Shown: positions 56,624 to 64,000 of the stretch, piece after piece
Layout: each line of letters starts with the position of its first letter
How positions within the stretch are numbered: position 1 is the stretch's first letter
NCBI RefSeq assembly: GCF_001693335.1
Contig: NZ_CP016503.1
Coordinates: 1,302,001 to 1,366,000 of the forward strand
Length of the DNA stretch: 64,000 nt
Direction: 5' to 3'
Source: Helicobacter enhydrae
Lineage (GTDB): Bacteria; Campylobacterota; Campylobacteria; Campylobacterales; Helicobacteraceae
The notes under the pieces: generated by a model
Databases searched by the model: none
What the model saw: only the letters and a program-made list of their open reading frames with translations
What the model was told of the DNA's origin: nothing
Translations under genes and position numbers: made by a program

Positions 56624-56880
56624 GTTTGGCGATCCTAGAATCTCTAGAAGTTTTCTTTTTGAATCTTGGTTTGGCAAAAGGGTGACTTTGGGGGCAATTC
56701 AAAGTTGATTTGAATCTTTTTTGGGTTTGGCTTGGGGAAGTTTGTTCTTTGGCAATTCTAGAATCTCTAAGGGTTTTCTTTTCAAGTTGGCTTGAGCAAA
56801 GCACCCTTTATACAATTCTAGAATCTCTTAGATTCTCTTTTTAAGTTACTTTGGCAAAAGCACGGCTTTTGGTTTCTCAA
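56624..56880. repeat. Degenerate tandem TTCTAGAA-type repeats, inner right copy
   Basis: Four diverged units of about 60-68 bases follow one another. Three carry a CTAGAATCTCT core (near 56634, 56760 and 56817), and each ends in a variant of GGCTTGAGCAAAGCAC. Part of the array is the inverted partner of 1536-1640. Translated frames would give repeated RDSRIAK-like peptides, but none has a ribosome site, so I treat the sequence as noncoding. Confidence 0.72.
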
Positions 56881-56898
56881 GCTTAGCTTAGAGTTTTT

Positions 56899-57050
56899 CT
56901 TAAGGGGGTCAAGGGGAACTTATAGCAAGCGTTCCCCTTATCCCCCTTAACAACCCCCATAACCCCAGCATTGCATTAGCAAGGCTCGTTCAAGATTACA
57001 TTGACTTGGAATCTTTTTGGGTTCTACAAGGTTGGTTTGGTTAGCAGTTG
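56899..57050. repeat. Repeat element B, right copy (inverted partner of 1371-1522)
   Basis: This is the near-identical inverted partner of the left element B. The C runs at 56934-56937, 56942-56946, 56954-56958 and 56963-56966 place the quadruplex motif on the minus strand. A hairpin pairs 56900-56919 with 56931-56950. The two loop sequences differ slightly (an extra base on this side), which suggests drift since the copies last matched. Confidence 0.85.
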
Positions 57051-57288
57051 TTTGTGCTTATATTGAAATAGTGAAGGTTGATGATTGATTAGGGTTTTTT
57101 AAGAGTTTGCAAAGAGATTCTTAAAATCAAAAACAAAACTTTTCACAAAGATTCTAAAGATTCTAAGAATTTAAAGAATCTAAACAAAAACAAGAATCTA
57201 GAATCTAGTTTCAAATCAATAAATCCAAAATCAAATCAAAAAATCACCAAACACAATAAAACAAAAACATTGCACTCTATCGTTGGGT

Positions 57289-57387
57289 TGTCACACAAAA
57301 AGCGGGCAGGGGTTTGGGGGATTTTAAGGGGGATAAGGGGGGAAAGCCTGTCAATAAACCCCCTTGTCCCCCTTATAGAAAAAGCAA
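57289..57387. repeat. Repeat element A, right copy (inverted partner of 1143-1240)
   Basis: Plus-strand guanine runs at 57309-57312, 57316-57320, 57328-57332 and 57337-57342 have spacers of 3, 7 and 4 bases. TTAAGGGGGATAAGGGGGG (57324-57342) pairs with CCCCCTTGTCCCCCTTA (57359-57375) as an alternative hairpin. Loop bases differ from the left copy. Between the two right-hand elements (57051-57288) the sequence is AT-rich, with further GAATCTAGAATC motifs near 57193 but no gene. Confidence 0.75.
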
Positions 57388-57399
57388 AGCAAGTTTCAA

Positions 57400-57545
57400 T
57401 GGCTAAGAAGTGTGCTTCTGCAAAACCAAACCCCAAAAAGAGAATCTAAGAGATTTTAGAATCAGCAAAGAGCATAGCCTCTCAAGCCAACTACAAAAAG
57501 AAGTCCTAGAGATTCTAGAATCACCAAATAGTGTGCTTCTACAAA
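57400..57545. repeat. TTCTAGAA-type repeats, outer right copy
   Basis: Two or three units carry AGAGATTTTAGAATC and AGAGATTCTAGAATCACC cores with AAGTGTGCTTCT flanks. They are inverted partners of 960-1130. From here to the autotransporter stop at 57673 the sequence is C-rich on the plus strand, with no feature recognised and no obvious terminator. Confidence 0.65.
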
Positions 57546-57672
57546 AGTAATCTCAAGCAAAAGAAATCAGTTTGTTGAATCTTAAAGTTTTGTTTTTTTG
57601 ATTTGTTTTGGATAAACCACGGCTTCCTAGCCCCTCAAACTTACTTTGCCCCCTTGAGTTTCCCCTCTCCCC

Positions 57673-60600
57673 CTACATATCCCCTTGCACTTTCAAAGGA
57701 GCTTTGTTTGTTTCTGTTTCTGTGGTTTTGTCTTTTTCTACTTGCTCTGCTCCTCTACCTTTTTCTACTTTCACCCCTCCCCCTTTCTCCCCAAACCCAT
57801 ATCTCACTCCTAGATTGATCTGATAGTCTGTCACTACTTTGCCTCCAAAACTTCTCTCAAAATCAAAGTAGATTCTAGTATTGTCTTTGACTTCAAGATT
57901 TGTCCCTACATTGATCACTCCTTTTGCAGAAGAAGTGAAAGGAGTGAGAACACTTTGAGTTCCTATACCTGTTCTAGAATTAATCTCTCCACCGATAAGA
58001 TAATCATAAACAAAGTAAGTCCCTAGATAAAGCTTTGCTTGGAATCCTTTTTCTTTTGGAATATCAAATGTATATCCAACATCAGAACCTATCCTATTGC
58101 TTAGAGTGATGATGTTTTCTTGAGTGCTATTGAGTGTATAGATCCCATTCTTTTGATTGAGATTACCACGACTGAGGTATCCAAATGCCACTTCTGCTTG
58201 AGGAGTGATAAACCATTGCTGATCTCCTAGCAAGAAACGATAACCCACTTCCTCACTTAGAGTGAAAGCAGTGTTACTCATAGCACTTGCTGTCGCTCCT
58301 ACTAGCTTCGCATCACTTGTGATATAGCTAAACTTGAGAATGCTATCACTATACAAACCATTGCTCCACCCATTGAGAGAAGAAGCACCATTTTGCACAT
58401 AGGCATTATAGAGAGCAAACTCTATGGCATTGGAAGTCATAGAAGTGATCCCTCTATTAGTTCCATTGATTTCACTCACATTCTTTGCTTTTGTAGTAGA
58501 GTTGGCATAAGAGAGAGCAAACCCTATGTAGTTATTAGCTCCCTCAAAGCCTACAGCATAATCATAACCTGCTTGAATGGTTGTATAGATTGTTTGAGAT
58601 TGGATACCAAAGTTTAAGCTTTGAGAACCATTAAACACTCTAGCCCATACTCCTTGAGCATTTGTAGTATCTCTTAGCTCTCCCATTCTTTTATTCAAAG
58701 AATTGAAATTAGCAAGATAAAGAGCATAAGTAGAACCCATAGCAGAAGCTGTGATGTCTTGGCTTGTTTGGGTGATGCCACCATAACCTAGAGGGGAGAG
58801 GAAGTAGGTGGTGTAGTTTGTAGTTTGAGCACCAGTAATCTTGCCATTTCCATCTGTGTTTTTCACTTCTTTGAGAGTGGTTTGTATCGTTTCAAAGCCG
58901 ATGACTTCAGAGCCACCTTTGAAAGTGATACCTGTGTTATTTTTCACTATTGCCACTGCGATGTTGCCTGCTTCCTCTGTGCCTTTGCCCTCTGTGTATT
59001 TGATAGAGCCCCATTTGTGTGGCTTGGCTGTAACTTCTATGGTATGCACTCCTGCTTTGCCTGATTCTACTTTGATACGATCAGAATAGGCGTGAGTGTT
59101 ATCTCTACCTGCCGAATCCACTCCCCCAAGTGTTGCGTCAGGTGCGTTGGGATCTGCGAAGACTCTGAAAAGCAAATTGTTTGCTTGAAGTCCTGTGCCA
59201 CCTGTCCCACCAAAAGTTAAAAGATTGAATTTTGTCTCTGTTTCTATTTCTTTGAGACTTCCACTTCTCAAATCAATATGATTGTTTTCATCGCTAATAA
59301 GTTTTAGGATAGTGTTCTGTGTGCCTTTGTTGCCGATGATGAGTTTTGAATCATTAAGCGTTAGATTGCTTATTGTGCTAGCACCAGCAGTGCCTTCTGT
59401 GTTTTTTATAGTGAGTGTTGAGTTGGTAAGGGTTGCTTGATTCTCTCCATTGCTAGTTTCTGTAAATTTACCTTCTAGAGTAAGGGTGCTTGAAGTAAGA
59501 GTGAAAATGTTTTTGGCTTCACTGCCACTTGCAATAAAATCACCCTTAATACTTCCATTCCTTACTCCTTTGATTTTGAGGTTGATTGTTTCGCTAGCAG
59601 TTGCATTAATATTCCCTTCAATAATATTTATTCCACTTGCAATGCTTGCCTCTTTTAGATTGAGATAAATATTTGCTCTTTTGTTGATTGCATTGTTAGT
59701 GGTAGTGTTTTTTCCAATAATAGGGGCTGCAATCTCTCCTTTGGCTTTAAAAGAGATATTGTTGATTCCTCCACTTTCACTAGAAATCCCCTCTGTGATT
59801 TGAAGTTGCCCTTGCATTGCGTATGTATCAGAGAGAAAATCTCCTTTTGCGGAATCTCCTGTGGAATCCCCATTTAATTTATCGTTTGGAATGTTTTGTC
59901 CGATGAAGTTAATACCACCACCTTGTGCAAGCATTGTTTTGATAGTGGCATTGTTTGCATTGATAAGATTGGTGCTAGTAGAAACATTTCCGCTAATTCC
60001 AGATTCTATTTTGGTTGTGATTTTTAGATTTTGGATAAAAATTTTGTTGATACCGTGTTGTCCTGTTTGTATTGTGCCAACGGTGAGTGTGCCTGAGGCG
60101 ATGTTGGCATTGGTGGGTGCTTCAGTGATATTTTCTCTCAAGTTTTTAGCTTCATTTCCATTGCTTGGAGTTAAGAATCCCTTGCCAATGAGATTGATTG
60201 CTGTCGCAGTTTTGCTGCCATTTTGCCCTGCTGTTGCAGTGATGTTGGTGATATTGAGAGTGTGGTTTTCTCCCCCCTCTAAGCTAAGGATATTATAACT
60301 TTTTGCCTCGCCCTTGCCGTATGTTGCTAAATTTTCAAGATGAAGTGTTGCTTCTTTTTGAAATTGAATGAGATTTCGTGATTCTCCTTTTTGATTTTGT
60401 AACGGATCTCCTGCTGTGATAGAGGTTTTGATTGTGCTACTTCCGATTTCTCCATTGCCTACAAAAAGGATTTTGTTGGTAGCGTTGGCATCTTTGGTCT
60501 TTTGGTCTGATATGGCGTGAATCTCTCCTTTGGGACTACCTCCTCCACTCTTTCCTATAATTTTACTATTTGAGCTGTTGAAGGTGATGTTGGTAGTTGT

Positions 60601-61389
60601 GCTTATAGGATTAGTAAGTGAAGTAATACCACTATTTCCATTTAATCCTTCAGTTTTGATATCTCCTGTAATCCCTCCATTTTCAAAAACAAAATTTTGT
60701 CCCCCTTCTACCATTTTGACTGCTAGATCTCCTATTAAACTGCCACTCTTAAATGTAAAATCTGTTTGAACTTTTGTAAATAGTGTATTGCCAGTATTTT
60801 GTCCTGTGATAGTGATACTCCCCTCCATATTTCCTGCAAAGGTTGCTTTAACTTCATCTTGATTGCTATTGCTTGCTTTGACTTCGATACCGCCTTTTAA
60901 GATTGTAGCTGTGTTGGAACCTTTTTTCCTTTGCAAATCCAAAATAGCTTTGCGAGGGGAGGTTGGTGTAGGGGGATTTGTCCCAAAATCTATAGTGATT
61001 GTGCCTCTGCCATCATTCATATCAAGCCATTGTCCATTATCAAGCACACCAAGGAGCTTAAGGGTTGTGTTGCTTGTGGCTAAATTGAAAATGTAATTAG
61101 GATCCTTTGTTTCCGAATTTGTTCCATTTTGAGTGAACTTGAAAGTTAAATTATTGATATTTTGAAGTGTCCCACTACCATATTTGGGTTTAAGAGCTGA
61201 TGAATTGTCCGTGTTAAATTGTATCTGAGTGTATTTGTCTAATGCACTTTCGCTGCTTCCATAGCAAACTGCACTATCATTTGTAGGACAAGGATCTGCA
61301 CTCGCTACACTCATACTTAATGCCAGTGCTAGTGAAGTGGCAATGAGGGGCTTGAAAGATCGGGTTAGATTTTTTGTGTTTGGATTCAT
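57673..61389 (-). CDS. Autotransporter outer-membrane protein, complete copy
   Basis: A type V secreted surface protein. From the ATG at 61389 (AAGGAG seven bases upstream) a classic signal peptide runs to SMSVASA. The passenger, about 800 residues, is Asn/Thr/Ser-rich with repeated beta-helix-like turns (NITFNSSNS, LTLNDSKLIIGN) and two cysteines just after the signal. The barrel begins near QDITASAMGSTYALYLAN and ends NLGVRYGFGEKG, followed by a charged tail of roughly 35 residues. A second in-frame ATG at 61470, also with AAGGAG, would add 27 residues before the signal. It is 83 bases after the stop of a homologous gene and probably shares its transcript. Passenger function is unknown; adhesion or surface layering is possible. 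Confidence 0.88.
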   Translation of the reverse strand: MNPNTKNLTRSFKPLIATSLALALSMSVASADPCPTNDSAVCYGSSESALDKYTQIQFNTDNSSALKPKYGSGTLQNINNLTFKFTQNGTNSETKDPNYIFNLATSNTTLKLLGVLDNGQWLDMNDGRGTITIDFGTNPPTPTSPRKAILDLQRKKGSNTATILKGGIEVKASNSNQDEVKATFAGNMEGSITITGQNTGNTLFTKVQTDFTFKSGSLIGDLAVKMVEGGQNFVFENGGITGDIKTEGLNGNSGITSLTNPISTTTNITFNSSNSKIIGKSGGGSPKGEIHAISDQKTKDANATNKILFVGNGEIGSSTIKTSITAGDPLQNQKGESRNLIQFQKEATLHLENLATYGKGEAKSYNILSLEGGENHTLNITNITATAGQNGSKTATAINLIGKGFLTPSNGNEAKNLRENITEAPTNANIASGTLTVGTIQTGQHGINKIFIQNLKITTKIESGISGNVSTSTNLINANNATIKTMLAQGGGINFIGQNIPNDKLNGDSTGDSAKGDFLSDTYAMQGQLQITEGISSESGGINNISFKAKGEIAAPIIGKNTTTNNAINKRANIYLNLKEASIASGINIIEGNINATASETINLKIKGVRNGSIKGDFIASGSEAKNIFTLTSSTLTLEGKFTETSNGENQATLTNSTLTIKNTEGTAGASTISNLTLNDSKLIIGNKGTQNTILKLISDENNHIDLRSGSLKEIETETKFNLLTFGGTGGTGLQANNLLFRVFADPNAPDATLGGVDSAGRDNTHAYSDRIKVESGKAGVHTIEVTAKPHKWGSIKYTEGKGTEEAGNIAVAIVKNNTGITFKGGSEVIGFETIQTTLKEVKNTDGNGKITGAQTTNYTTYFLSPLGYGGITQTSQDITASAMGSTYALYLANFNSLNKRMGELRDTTNAQGVWARVFNGSQSLNFGIQSQTIYTTIQAGYDYAVGFEGANNYIGFALSYANSTTKAKNVSEINGTNRGITSMTSNAIEFALYNAYVQNGASSLNGWSNGLYSDSILKFSYITSDAKLVGATASAMSNTAFTLSEEVGYRFLLGDQQWFITPQAEVAFGYLSRGNLNQKNGIYTLNSTQENIITLSNRIGSDVGYTFDIPKEKGFQAKLYLGTYFVYDYLIGGEINSRTGIGTQSVLTPFTSSAKGVINVGTNLEVKDNTRIYFDFERSFGGKVVTDYQINLGVRYGFGEKGGGVKVEKGRGAEQVEKDKTTETETNKAPLKVQGDM
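57771..58786. repeat. Direct repeat of barrel coding sequence, copy 1
   Basis: This 1,016-base segment aligns without gaps to 61508-62523 (constant offset 3,737), with only scattered single-base differences. It covers almost the whole translocator barrel. Identity breaks off sharply at 58786, where the two genes become clearly different. Confidence 0.92.
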
Positions 61390-61472
61390 AGAGAAACTCC
61401 TTGTGCTAGGTTTTGGTTGTGAGCGGGTTTCGCTCATTTTTGTGTGATTGATGTTTTGTTCAAATTTCATTT

Positions 61473-64000
61473 TCACTCCTTTGTTTGGTCGCTATCAAGC
61501 CCTTTTTTCACCCCTCTCCCTTTCTCCCCAAACCCATATCTCACTCCTAGATTGATCTGATAGTCTGTCACTACTTTGCCTCCAAAACTTCTCTCAAAAT
61601 CAAAGTAGATTCTAGTGTTGTCTTTGACTTCAAGATTTGTCCCTACATTGATCACTCCTTTTGCAGAAGAAGTGAAAGGAGTAAGAACACTTTGAGTTCC
61701 TATACCTGTTCTAGAATTAATCTCTCCACCGATAAGATAATCATAAACAAAGTAAGTCCCTAGATAAAGCTTTGCTTGGAATCCTTTTTCTTTTGGAATA
61801 TCAAATGTATATCCAACATCAGAACCTATCCTATTGCTTAGAGTGATGATGTTTTCTTGAGTGCTATTGAGTGTATAGATCCCATTCTTTTGATTGAGGT
61901 TACCACGACTGAGGTATCCAAATGCCACTTCTGCTTGAGGAGTGATAAACCATTGCTGATCTCCTAGCAAGAAACGATAACCCACTTCCTCACTTAGAGT
62001 GAAAGCAGTGTTACTCATAGCACTTGCTGTCGCTCCTACTAGCTTAGCATCACTTGTGATATAGCTAAATTTGAGAATGCTATCACTATACAAACCATTA
62101 CTCCACCCATTGAGAGAAGAAGCACCATTTTGCACATAGGCATTATAGAGAGCAAACTCTATGGCATTGGAAGTCATAGAAGTGATCCCTCTATTAGTTC
62201 CATTGATTTCACTCACATTCTTTGCTTTTGTAGTAGAGTTGGCATAAGAGAGAGCAAACCCTATGTAGTTATTAGCTCCCTCAAAGCCTACAGCATAATC
62301 ATAACCTGCTTGAATGGTTGTATAGATTGTTTGAGATTGGATACCAAAGTTTAAGCTTTGAGAACCATTAAACACTCTAGCCCATACTCCTTGAGCATTT
62401 GTAGTATCTCTTAGCTCTCCCATTCTTTTATTCAAAGAATTGAAATTAGCAAGATAAAGAGCATAAGTAGAACCCATAGCAGAAGCTGTGATGTCTTGAC
62501 TTGTTTGGGTGATGCCACCATAATTCAAAGAAGAAACAAAATAAGTTTTGTAGTCTTTGGTTGAGGCTCCTACAATCTTGCCATTCACATCTGTTGGGAT
62601 TCCCTCTGTGAGCGTGGTTTGTATCGTTTCAAATCCTATGACTTCAGATCCACCTACAAATGTAGCATTGACACCATTTTTGACTATTGCCACTGCGATG
62701 TTGCCTGCTTCCTCTGTGCCTTTGCCTTGTCTGTATTTGATCAGATTCCAGTTTTCTTTTTTTGCTGTGGCTTCTACATAATGTGTCATTTTGTGCAATG
62801 CGAGTTTTGCACCAGTTTCTACGACAATGCGATCGGAATAGGCTTTGGTGTTGCCTCTCTTTGCTGAATCATCTCCCCCAAGTGTTGCATTTGGTGCTTC
62901 AGGATCTACAAAGACTTTGAAAGTCAATCCATCTGCTAGAAGCCCTTTGGCAATGCTAGCGTCGTTTTTGTCTCCTATTGTGAGAAGGTTGAATTGCGTT
63001 TCTGATGCTAGATCCTCCACTCTGCCACTTCTAAAATCAATGCTATTTTTGCCATTGCCATTATTGAGCCTTTTGATTGCGTTTTTGGTGCCTTTGGTTT
63101 TTTCAGTTCCGATGATGACTTCCGAATCATTTAGGGTTAGCTCATTGATCGTGTTTGTATCACTCACACCTGCATTTTCAATTATGAGTTTTGAATTATG
63201 CAAGGTTAATTCGTTTCTTTCGGTATTTGTTGGGCTTTTGAAATAGCCTTTTAGTGCGAGGGTGCTTTCTATGAGAGTAAAATCATTTGTTCCTTGACCT
63301 GTTGCCTCTACATTGTCTGTGATTGTCAAATCTCCTGCTTGAAGCTCAAAATTATTGGTAGCTTTTGCTCCATTTGCGACAAATTTACCTCCAATCTTTC
63401 CATCTTTTGCTCCTTTGATTTTGAGATTGATGGTTTGATTAGCACCTGTTTTGATATTACCTTTGATGATGTTTTTTTCTAGATTCTGACTGGTTGGAAT
63501 TATTTTTACTCCTTCCAGATTCAAATAAATATTGGCACTTCCGCTGATTGCCTCACCGGTAGTTTTGCTAATAATGGGATTTTGAATGTCGTGTTTGGCT
63601 TTGAAAGAGATATTATTGATTCCTCCATTTGTGCTAGAAATCCCTTCTGTGATTTTTAGTGTTCCTTGCATTGCGTATTTGTCGGTGAGAAAAGTGGTAG
63701 ATGTGAATTCTGTATCTTTTAATTGGCTCTCTGTAATGTTTTGGGCGATGAAGTTTTTGCCACCAGCTTTTGTGTCTATTGTGGTAATTTCAGCATCATA
63801 GGTGTTAATAAGGTTGATTCCTCCAGCTGTGGTTTTGCCACTTTGTATCGTTGTAGCTTTTAGAGTTCGGATAAAAATTTTATTGATTCCATCCCCTATG
63901 GCTTCTATTGTGCCAACATTGAGTGTTCCTTCTGCAATATTGGCATTGGTGGGGTTGGCTATGGCTGTAGTGTTTTCTATCAAATCTTTGGCGTATTTTT
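61473..64000 (-). CDS. Autotransporter outer-membrane protein, N-terminus outside the window
   Basis: This is the upstream tandem paralogue. The frame stays open to 64000 (reading KYAKDLIENTTAI), so the signal peptide and early passenger are beyond the edge; about 842 residues are seen. Its visible passenger aligns with the middle of the downstream protein (NIYLNLEGVK / NIYLNLKEAS, NQTINLKIKGAKDG / SETINLKIKGVRNG) but is well diverged, whereas the barrel is the same. It ends YGFGEKGRGVKKGLDSDQTKE, a tail unlike that of its neighbour. Its last codons contain the AAGGAG that precedes an ATG of the next gene. Confidence 0.87.
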   Translation of the reverse strand, partial: KYAKDLIENTTAIANPTNANIAEGTLNVGTIEAIGDGINKIFIRTLKATTIQSGKTTAGGINLINTYDAEITTIDTKAGGKNFIAQNITESQLKDTEFTSTTFLTDKYAMQGTLKITEGISSTNGGINNISFKAKHDIQNPIISKTTGEAISGSANIYLNLEGVKIIPTSQNLEKNIIKGNIKTGANQTINLKIKGAKDGKIGGKFVANGAKATNNFELQAGDLTITDNVEATGQGTNDFTLIESTLALKGYFKSPTNTERNELTLHNSKLIIENAGVSDTNTINELTLNDSEVIIGTEKTKGTKNAIKRLNNGNGKNSIDFRSGRVEDLASETQFNLLTIGDKNDASIAKGLLADGLTFKVFVDPEAPNATLGGDDSAKRGNTKAYSDRIVVETGAKLALHKMTHYVEATAKKENWNLIKYRQGKGTEEAGNIAVAIVKNGVNATFVGGSEVIGFETIQTTLTEGIPTDVNGKIVGASTKDYKTYFVSSLNYGGITQTSQDITASAMGSTYALYLANFNSLNKRMGELRDTTNAQGVWARVFNGSQSLNFGIQSQTIYTTIQAGYDYAVGFEGANNYIGFALSYANSTTKAKNVSEINGTNRGITSMTSNAIEFALYNAYVQNGASSLNGWSNGLYSDSILKFSYITSDAKLVGATASAMSNTAFTLSEEVGYRFLLGDQQWFITPQAEVAFGYLSRGNLNQKNGIYTLNSTQENIITLSNRIGSDVGYTFDIPKEKGFQAKLYLGTYFVYDYLIGGEINSRTGIGTQSVLTPFTSSAKGVINVGTNLEVKDNTRIYFDFERSFGGKVVTDYQINLGVRYGFGEKGRGVKKGLDSDQTKE
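61508..62523. repeat. Direct repeat of barrel coding sequence, copy 2
   Basis: Partner of 57771-58786. The encoded stretch from about GGITQTSQDITASAMG to YGFGEKG is the same in both proteins, while flanking passenger and tail differ. A shorter patch of high identity recurs inside the passengers (near 58945 and 62682). Confidence 0.92.

Noticed and set aside
56580-57436. Short open frames in the right repeat region that encode repeated RDSRIAK-like peptides
   Set aside because: The peptides come from the diverged DNA repeats, no frame has a ribosome site or a known family, and different frames are equally open.
58393-63801. Several plus-strand frames inside the autotransporter genes
   Set aside because: They mirror the minus-strand coding sequence; two are exact duplicates only because the barrel is duplicated. 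No start context supports them.

Overview
The window is from a member of the Campylobacterota, almost certainly a Helicobacter. The signs are an HsrA-type orphan response regulator, a fused CcsBA, a poly-acidic receiver-like protein beside gmk, a Csd4-type M99 carboxypeptidase, copA-copP, the futalosine-pathway deaminase and an atp operon that begins with a b/b' pair. As I recall H. pylori 26695, many local runs match: hemH-thioredoxin-ccsBA, bioA-SurA/PpiD-ftsA-ftsZ, nuc-polyE-gmk-tatA-argS, slt-galU, the Csd4/cochaperone pair, flgL-rplU-rpmA and fmt-birA-parAB-atp-tol-pal-slyD. The runs are joined differently here, and the surface genes at the right edge do not match, so this looks like another Helicobacter species. 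I could not run a search to name it.

Layout. 1-838 is the N-terminal part of glmU. 839-1744 has no gene and carries repeats. 1745-7420 holds ccsBA, a thioredoxin-like lipoprotein, hemH and bioA (minus strand). 7548-11601 holds a PpiD-like foldase, ftsA and ftsZ. 11593-14059 holds a CCA-adding-enzyme relative and purB. 14131-18949 holds fliR, nucT, the poly-acidic protein, gmk, tatA and argS. 18949-24398 is an msbA-led lipooligosaccharide cluster with four overlapping glycan genes. 24370-29540 holds copP, copA, a small membrane protein, galU and slt. 29562-34756 holds a FliS-cochaperone candidate, csd4, hsrA and flgL. 35010-36890 holds rplU, rpmA and obgE. 36988-50956 is one long plus-strand series: fmt, birA, parAB, eight-subunit F1Fo genes except a and c, a Tol-Pal set and slyD. 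50953-56533 is a tightly overlapping minus-strand operon: ccdA, a dihydroorotase-like pseudoenzyme, mscS, the aminofutalosine deaminase, sppA and purU. 56534-57672 is a second gene-free repeat region. 57673-64000 holds two tandem autotransporters; the upstream one is cut by the window end.

The most unusual material is in the two gene-free stretches and the autotransporters. The stretches at about 1.0-1.65 kb and 56.75-57.55 kb are inverted copies of one mosaic repeat and bracket 55 kb of core genes. Each copy holds two elements with four closely spaced runs of four or more guanines (a G-quadruplex pattern), and each of these overlaps a G/C hairpin. The right copy lies just downstream of the two autotransporter genes, whose last 1,016 bases of barrel coding are nearly identical although their passengers differ. 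That combination resembles, by analogy only, a recombination-prone surface antigen locus.

Other oddities: a possible non-AUG (ATC) start for hemH, a G8 tract just before fmt, a 62-base copA/copP overlap, an HsrA without a phosphorylatable aspartate, and a dihydroorotase homologue without its metal ligands. I saw no tRNA, rRNA, CRISPR, transposase or phage gene.
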